Below, piece by piece: positions 57,668-64,000 of a stretch of DNA of 64,000 bases. The DNA is taken from the NCBI RefSeq assembly GCF_000715075.1, contig NC_134101.1, forward strand, positions 151,999,084-152,063,083. Direction: 5' to 3'. Source of the DNA: Nicotiana tabacum. Taxonomy: Eukaryota > Streptophyta > Magnoliopsida > Solanales > Solanaceae. The stretch's first letter is position 1. Each line of letters starts with the position of its first letter. A model generated the notes under the pieces. The model was given only the letters and a program-made list of their open reading frames with translations, was not told where the DNA came from and ran no database searches. Made by a program: the position numbers and the translations under genes.

Positions 57668-60350
57668 TTCTTTTTATTCTGGATTCAATGATATGACATG
57701 CATGCGGGATCTCCGGCCCAGTCTTAAAAGCCAATCTAATTCTGAAATAGTAATTCAAGAAATAGAGTGTGATGTTGAATCGGAATATGACGAGGATAAA
57801 GCCTTTAAAGAGATTAGTAAAGAATTAAGCCATTTTGAAGAAAACCCCAAGCCTAACCTGAGTAACATAGAAGCAATCAATTTAGGGGACTAAGATAATG
57901 TCCGAGAAACTAAAATAAGTGTCCATCTTGAACCACAACTCAGAGAGGAGATAATTAAAACATTGTTCGAGTGTAAAGATGTTTTTGCATGGTCCTATGA
58001 CGACATGCCAGGTCTAAGCACTGGCTTGGTGGTTCACAAATTGCCCACTGATCCGGCATTCCCCCTTGTCAAGCAGAAGCTGAGGAAATTTAAAACTGAT
58101 ATGAGTGTGAAAATCAAGGAAGAGGTCACCAAACAGTTTGAGGCCAAGGTCATTCGGGTCACTCGGTATCCCACTTGGTTAGCCAATGTAGTGCTTGTGC
58201 CGAAGAAAGATGGCAAGACCAGGGTGTGTGTTGATTATCGAGACCTCAACAAGGCGAGTCCCAAGGATAATTTCCCACTACCAAACATCCATATATTGAT
58301 CGATAATTGTGCCAAACATGAGGTTGGTTCTTTTGTGGATTGTTATGCGGGCTACCACCAGATCTTAATGGATGAGGAGGACGCGGAAAAGACAGCATTC
58401 ATCATGCCATGGGGAATATACTGCTATCGGGTCATGCCATTTGGTTTGAAAAATGCTGGAGCAACCTACATAAGGGCAATGACGACCATATTCCACGACA
58501 TGATACACATGGAGATCGAGGTTTATGTGGATGATATGATTGTAAAGTCTAGAAAGCAATCTGACCATGTCAGAGATCTGAGAAAGTTCTTCCAAAGGCT
58601 TCGCATGTACAATCTCAAGCTCAATCCTATAAAATGCGCGTTCGGTGTTCCGTCTGGAAAGTTGTTGGGATTCATAGTTAGCCGTCGAGCTATTGAATTA
58701 GACCTGTCAAAGATCAAAGCTATCCAGGAATTGCCACCCCCAAAGAACATGGTTGAGGTGATAAGTCTATTGGGAAGATTGATTTACATCAGCTGGTTTA
58801 TTGTTCAGCTCACGACAACTTGTGAGCCTATCTTCAAATTTTTAAAGAAAGATGTTGCAGTCAAGAGGACAGATGAATGTCAGGAAGCATTTGATAAGAT
58901 AAAGGGGTACTTGTCAAACCCACCTGTGTTGGTCCCGCCAGAACCAGGGAGACCTTTGATTCTGTATTTGACAGTCTTGGACAATTCATTTGGATGTGTG
59001 TTGGGACAGCATGACATCACTGGCAGGAAGGAGCAGGCCATATATTATCTCAGCAAGAAGTTCACATCTTACGAGGTTAAGTACACTCAGCTTGAGAGGA
59101 CGTGTTGCGCCCTAACTTGGGTAGCCCAAAAGCTGAAACATTATTTGTCATCTTATACTACTTACCTTATCTCTCGCTTGGATCCGTTGAAGTATATCTT
59201 CCAGAAGCCTATGCCCATGGGTAGGCTCGCAAAGTGGCAGATCTTGCTCACAAAATTTGACATTATCTATGTGACTAGGACCGCAATGAAAGCACAAGCA
59301 TTGGCCGACCATTTGGCTGAGAATCCTGTGGATGAAGAATACGAACCTTTGAAGACTTACTTCACTGATGAAGAGGTAATGCACATTTATGAATTGGAAC
59401 AGATTGAAAGGCCAGGATGGAAATTTTTCTTTGATGGTGCTGCTAACATGAAAGGCGTTGGAATAGGAGCGGTACTTGTTTCTGAAACAGGGCATCATTA
59501 CCCTGTTACGACACAGCTTCGGTTCTACTATACTAACAACATGGCGGAATACGAGGCATGCATTTTGGGTTTGAGGATGGTTGTGGACATGGGTGTCCAG
59601 GAAGTCTTGGTCTTGGGTGACTCAGACCTTCTGGTACACCAGATTCAGGGAGAATGGGAAACACGGGATTTAAAAGTCATACCGTACCGGCAATGCTTGC
59701 ATGATCTTTGTCAACAGTTTCAATCAATAGAGTTCAGGCATATTCCGAGGATCCACAATGAGGTCGCCGATGCTTTGGCTACTCTGGAGTCAATGTTACA
59801 TCATCCAGATAAGGCTTATGTAGACCCGTTGCATATTCAGGTCCGTGATCAGTATGCTTATTGTAACATGGTGGAGGAATAACTCGATGGCGAACCTTGG
59901 TTTCACTATATCAAGGAATATATCCGAAGGGGAGTATATCCGATACAAGCCACGGGTGATCAAAAGAGAATAATTCGTCACTTGGCAAGGGGATTTTTCT
60001 TCAGTGGAGGAGGTTTGTAAAAAAGAACTCCAGATCTCGGGTTATTAAGATGTGTAGATGCCAGACAGGCCACGACTATCATGACCAAAGTACATTCTGG
60101 AGTTTGTGGACCACACATGAGTGGGTATGTGCTGGCAAAGAAGATCCTCTGGGCAGGTTATTATTGGCTTACTATGGAGCGAGACTGTATCAGTTTCGTG
60201 CGTAAATGTCATCAGTGCCAAGTGCATGGAGATTTGATTCATTCTCCACCATCTGAATTACATACAATGTCCGCACTATGGCCTTTTGTTGCTTGGGGAA
60301 TGGATGTCATTGGGCCAATCGATCCAGCAGCGTCCAAGAGATATTATGTA
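57668..60350 (+). pseudogene. Element B pol: reverse transcriptase, RNase H, second RNase H, integrase N-terminus
   Basis: One frame throughout. Reverse transcriptase: VVLVPKKDGKTRVCVDYRDL (from 58189), DEEDAEKTAFIMPWGIYCYR, MPFGLKNAGATYIRA and the catalytic VYVDD (about 58525-58540). RNase H: GRPLILYLTVLDNSFGCVLG to LERTCCAL. Second RNase H: WKFFFDGAANMKGVGIGA (from 59420), NNMAEYEACILGL, LVLGDSDLLVHQ. Integrase: zinc domain HSGVCGPHMSGYV...CHQC (about 60090-60220) and first catalytic D in WGMDVIGP. Nonsense codons at 57891-57893, 59880-59882 and 60018-60020. After KRYYV at 60350 the frame ends and the rest of the core and the C-terminus are absent. Confidence 0.88.
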
Positions 60351-61080
60351 TGATTTCTTTCTTTGATTGTACTTGTTTGTATTTGGCATGTCTCGAATAT
60401 TGAAATGACGAAGGCATTTTGTTCTGCTATCTAAACACTTTATCCCTCGTTACCCCTTTAAGCCTCATTTATTTTCTTTCATACCCCTCCTTCGGAATCA
60501 ATAGCAAATATCGAAAACACAAGCGTAAAGATAAGTAAAGAAAGGAGAGAAAAAGAGAAAGGAAAAGAAAAGAGAAAGAAAGAATGAAAAGAGAAAGAAA
60601 AGAATGGAAGGAGAAAGAAAAGAATGAAAAGAAAAAGAAAAGAAAAAGGAAAAGAGAAAAAAGAAACACAACAAAAGGAAAAATAAAAGAGGAAAAAAAG
60701 AGAAAGAAAAGAGAAGAAAAATCACAAAAAACAAAGTAATTCCTATGTCATGAACTACGTTTGACCTGATTCCTTTTAAGGATACATAGGAAGCCTCATG
60801 GTTCGGTCCCATCAAAGTAAAAATCCAAAAGTTTCCAAGCAAGAAACTGGGATAGAAGTTGTGGTCGTTATCAAAAATCTGATTCCGAAAGTTGTAATTT
60901 TGAACTCATTCGAATTGTTTTGAGCTTTACATACCCTTTATTTCTAAGCCCATCCAAAAGCCACATTACGGTCCAAAGAAAGACCTTTCAATCAATCTTC
61001 GAGAGATGCCAAGTCAAGAAAGGAGAGGTAATTCACATCAGGGGCAACACTCTGGTCCAAACAGGAAAAAGAAATCAAAA
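60351..61080 (+). other. Element B 3' UTR, first part, with purine tract and boundary motif
   Basis: No integrase sequence follows the truncated frame, so a deletion joins pol to the 3' UTR near 60350. A purine-rich tract (60530-60735) is followed by boundary motif GAACTACG, CTGATTC, stem CCTT/AAGG (60772-60775 and 60778-60781), ATACATAGGAAGCC. Text after it (CCGAAAGTTGTAATTTTGAA) matches the A 3' UTR, which supports homology. Confidence 0.7.
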
Positions 61081-61081
61081 A

Positions 61082-61260
61082 TGAGAGTGTCTTATTGGTG
61101 AAAACCCTCGCGGGCACCGTAAGGGGACGAGAGCTGAGAGAAATCAAAATGAGAGAGTCTTATGGGTGAAAACTCTCACGGGCACCTTAAGGCAAAAGTG
61201 GGTCGATAGATGAACAAATGAGAGAGGTCTGCTGGTAAAATCCTTTCAAGGCACCGCAGG
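61082..61260 (+). repeat. Three diverged repeats of about 65 bp
   Basis: Units start at about 61082, 61149 and 61217 and share GAGAG...TTATGGGTGAAAAC...GGGCACC. In the middle unit GAGAGT and ACTCTC are perfect inverted arms. Confidence 0.7.
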
Positions 61261-61977
61261 ATAAACAAGGTCGGGATTTGGGTGAAGAAATCAGGTTACG
61301 GGAATTCCGGGTCAGCAAATTGTGGCAACTGGATGTTGATTGTCTGGATAGATTGAGCTGATTAATCCAAAATGCATGTCATGATTATTGGTACCAGCTG
61401 TTCCATTCGGATAAGTCTCTTTTCTTTTTCTCTTCATAGTCTTCCAGTTTTGGATTTATTTATCTTTAACTCTGAAAGTCATTGCATTTAATTTCTTTTG
61501 GGTTTATTTCTCTAAGATGTTCCCAACATCAGTTTTGTTTAAGCAAATAAGAAGGAATTGCAAAGCTCACTACCAGCTTCGAGATTGCAAAGCACAGCAT
61601 GGGCAGATCATACCAAAGATAACATGATGTAAAATGGGGTAAAGTGCCAGCAAGAGTTCCATCGGCAAAATGATTTGGTAATTTCATAAGAGATGCAGGG
61701 GTTCAGTTAAAGGGGTCAGAGGTGTGAAACAACGGTTCAGGTATAGAACACTCGGGTCATCCAAAGTCATGGGGTTTTGAAAGTCAGTCGGAAAATCAAG
61801 CAGACCAGGGTCAGTGCGGGAAGCCAGTCAAAACAAAACAATGCAGAATAGATACCTTCAGCAAAGAATGCCATCAACTAACCACCACATTTTAAACTGA
61901 CAAATTTTTATTTGATTAAAACAAGGACAGGAAATTTCGGTTGTTTCGGAGAAACCCTCCGCAGAGAAAGGCGGCCA

Positions 61978-62870
61978 CCAAACAGGAGCCCGCCTGGAGA
62001 GTAGGGAATACATTCAAGTTAGCAGTCAAGAGCCCACCTGGAGAGTAGGGAATACATTTCAAGTCAGCAATCAGGAGCCCGCCTGAAGAACAAGGGAGTA
62101 TAATTCAAAGTTTTAGCTTTCAAGTTCTTATTGATATTTGGTAATGTGATCCGTTTTACACTTACATCTGTGCCCAACCTCCAAACTGGGGCAGAAAATT
62201 TTCTTTGTTTTATCTATTTCGTTGAAGTCAGGAGCCCGCCGCAGAGTAGGGAATACTTTCAAGCGCAGTAGTCAGGAGTCCGCCAGGAGAACAAGGGAGT
62301 ACAATTTAAGTCTAGGCTTCAAATCCTCTATTTCGTCTATTTTGAAATCAAGAGCCCACCTGGAGAGCAGGGAATACATTCAAGTTTAGCAATTAGGAGC
62401 CCGCGTGGAGAGCAGGGAACATATTTCAAGTTGAAGTCAGGAGCCCTCCTGGAGAACAAGGGAGTACAATTTAAGTTTAACTTCCAAATCCTCTGTTTTG
62501 TCTATTTTGAAATCAGGATCCCGCCTGGAGAGTAGGGAATACGTTTCAAGTTGAAGTCAGGAGCCTGCCTGGAAAACAGGGAATACGTTTCAAGTTGAAG
62601 TTAGGAGCCCGCCTGGAGAGCAGGGATTACATTTCAAATTGAAGTCAGAAGCCCGCCTGGAGAGCAGGGGATACATTTCAAGTTGAAGTTAGGAGCCCGC
62701 TTGGAGAACAAGGGAGTACAGTTCAAATTTTAAGTCCGGAGACCGCCTGGAGAGCAGGGAATACATTCAAGTTCAGCAATCAAGCGTCCAATCGGAGAAA
62801 GGAAAAACATCATTAAGGCATAGCTGGCAGTCAGGCATCCACCTGGAGAAGCGGAAAACATCTCAGATTA
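61978..62870 (+). repeat. Tandem repeat array in element B 3' UTR
   Basis: About 16 copies of a unit of 42-46 bp, consensus GTCAGGAGCCCGCCTGGAGA plus GCAGGGAATACATTTCAAGTTGAA. Two to three units carry an ACAAGGGAGTACAATTTAAG variant followed by an extra 30-90 nt spacer with CTATTTTGAAA, giving a partial higher-order pattern. The last two units are strongly diverged. The array in A at the same place has an unrelated unit. Confidence 0.9.
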
Positions 62871-63106
62871 CAATTCAAAGCGGCAACAAAGGGATTCCAT
62901 CGGGAGAGTACAAGTCAGCAAGGCAACAAGAACCACAGGACCAAGTCTGAAGTTACAGATAGGACTTTGTAGTGTATAGATCATAGCATAGTCTAGTTAC
63001 TTTTTATTTTATCATGGTGTAATAAGGGGATGCAGTAAGTAGTAGTAGTAGCAGCAGCAACAGTGAAATCACAGCTTCATGGTAGTCTCAGCTACTAGAC
63101 ATTCCT

Positions 63107-63155
63107 GAACTATACTTACCTGATTCATTTTTAGCCAAGGATATGTAGACAACCT
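63107..63155 (+). promoter_or_regulatory. Boundary motif before the polypurine tract, element B
   Basis: GAACTATAC, CTGATTC, ATTTTTAGCCAAG, GATATGTAGACAACCT. The counterpart in A is at 23262-23311, in the inverted block. The stem is weak in both. Confidence 0.65.
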
Positions 63156-63270
63156 CAGAAGCAGGGTACGGTCAACTCTTTCAAAAATGCTTCTTACGGA
63201 GTATTCAAACAGGCAAAAATCGCTCGTATCCGCTCACTTATCTTTGCACGAAAACTCTTCGTGTTTCCGA

Positions 63271-63285
63271 GCAAAGAGGGGCATC
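63271..63285 (+). other. Polypurine tract of element B
   Basis: GCAAAGAGGGGCATC directly precedes the 3' LTR TGTGAGCACG. Confidence 0.8.
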
Positions 63286-64000
63286 TGTGAGCACGTGATT
63301 TTTGCCCTATATAAATTACTCCCATAAATTCAAAACAAAATAATTTTTTTTCATTTGTTTGCAATTTCGTAGATTTTTGTCTTTTATTGTTTGCATTTGT
63401 CTGTGAATGTTTATTTTACTTATTAATGAAAAGTACAAAATATGTTGCATTTGCATTTAGGACTTAATTTTACATTTTTAGGATTAATTGACAAACTAGT
63501 TGTTTTATAAAAATGGAAAAATCACAAAAATAGTTTATTTTGCACTTTTCAATTTGAATTTCGAATTTTGGTAGTTTTTCCTTGAATTTGGTTTTTAATT
63601 AGTTGTGGTAATTATTATTTAGAGTTACTTAATTTAATTTGATAGGACAATTTGATTAGGAATTAATTTAGGTTTTATTTTTAATTTTAATTTAAAAAGA
63701 AATTAGAAAAAAGAAATGAAAAGAAAAAAAAAGAAAAAGTAAAGAAGTCAGCTTTTGGGCCACTTCCATTTAATCCCTTCAGGCCCAATTGATTTAAACA
63801 CGAGTACCCAGTCAAATCGGCCCACAACCCGCCCCTAATACCCGGTCCACCCCCCAAACCTAAACGATGTCGTTCCGTGAAAGAAAGATCTGAGCCGTTG
63901 ATGTCTTTTAATCTAACGGATCAGAACTGGTTTCCCGTATATACATATATGTCTGAATCTCGCAACCCCCCCCGTCTCACCTCTTTCATTTCCTCTCTTC
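63286..64000 (+). repeat. Element B 3' LTR, start only
   Basis: It matches 46425-47125 almost base for base, with a few substitutions and a short A-rich indel near 63727. It includes the inverted pair and the TATA-like box at 63938-63950. The window ends inside the LTR. Confidence 0.92.

Larger units (their letters stand above)
46425..64000 (+). mobile_element. Element B: Ogre-like (Tat lineage) Ty3/gypsy retrotransposon
   Basis: 5' LTR, tRNA-Arg primer site, ORF1, gag, protease with G-patch, intron, reverse transcriptase and RNase H, second RNase H, truncated integrase, repeat-rich 3' UTR, polypurine tract and the start of the 3' LTR are all in order on the plus strand. The first 700 bp of the two LTRs are close to identical, so B is younger than A. 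The interior nevertheless has nonsense codons and lacks the integrase core. An element that moved recently with a broken integrase must have used enzymes in trans, or the damage is post-insertion. The left target copy is TTCAT (46420-46424). Confidence 0.9.

Noticed and set aside
61978..62870. Regular repeats resembling a CRISPR array
   Set aside because: Units are directly adjacent, degenerate and of eukaryotic retrotransposon 3' UTR context; there are no unique spacers or cas genes.

Overview
This window is plant nuclear DNA made almost entirely of nested LTR retrotransposons. I found no host gene. Chromovirus, copia and Ogre-like (Tat lineage Ty3/gypsy) families with 3-4 kb LTRs, LTRs opening with TG-TAA-GACCCG, and a Stowaway MITE point to a large asterid genome. 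The families look to me like those of Solanaceae, probably Nicotiana; the species is inference.

Layout. Positions 2-1039 hold the 3' end of a chromovirus (integrase C-terminus, chromodomain, 3' LTR). About 1860-45250 is one old copia element, D, on the minus strand, split by later insertions. Its 3' LTR is broken at 2168/17028 by element C (2169-17027, plus), a non-coding LTR element of the LARD type. C's own 3' LTR is broken by a 4.4 kb solo LTR, G (12179-16591, minus). D's RNase H is broken at 17604/41688 by Ogre-like element A (17605-41687, minus, perfect target-site duplication GGATA). Inside A sit a Stowaway MITE (17892-18140), a 764 bp non-autonomous insert (26825-27588) and a 2.9 kb solo LTR, F (27739-30631). 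D resumes at 41688-44760 (reverse transcriptase, integrase, protease remnant). At 45251 an LTR of an F-related family (E, minus) begins; it is broken at 46425 by a second Ogre-like element, B (46425 to beyond 64000, plus), whose 3' LTR runs off the window.

A and B are the informative pair. Both have long LTRs, a primer-binding site matching about 40 nt of a tRNA-Arg 3' half, an extra ORF1 (DUF7745-like domain plus coiled coil), then gag, protease, a G-patch segment, a GT-AG intron, reverse transcriptase, RNase H, a second RNase H and integrase, and a tandem-repeat-rich 3' UTR. Both are defective: B has nonsense codons and frameshifts and lacks the integrase catalytic core; A is interrupted, recombined and lacks a recognisable zinc finger.

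The most interesting unexplained signal is a motif of about 50 nt (GAACTACG, CTGATTC, a small variable stem-loop, then GATACGTAGGCAACC). It occurs four times in each Ogre-like element: before ORF1, between ORF1 and gag, after pol, and just before the polypurine tract. The stems differ between copies by paired changes. Other non-coding signals worth a look are a second tRNA-complementary decamer inside U5, families of small covarying hairpins in the C/E/F LTRs, and dense CGCA-NN-TGCG palindromes.
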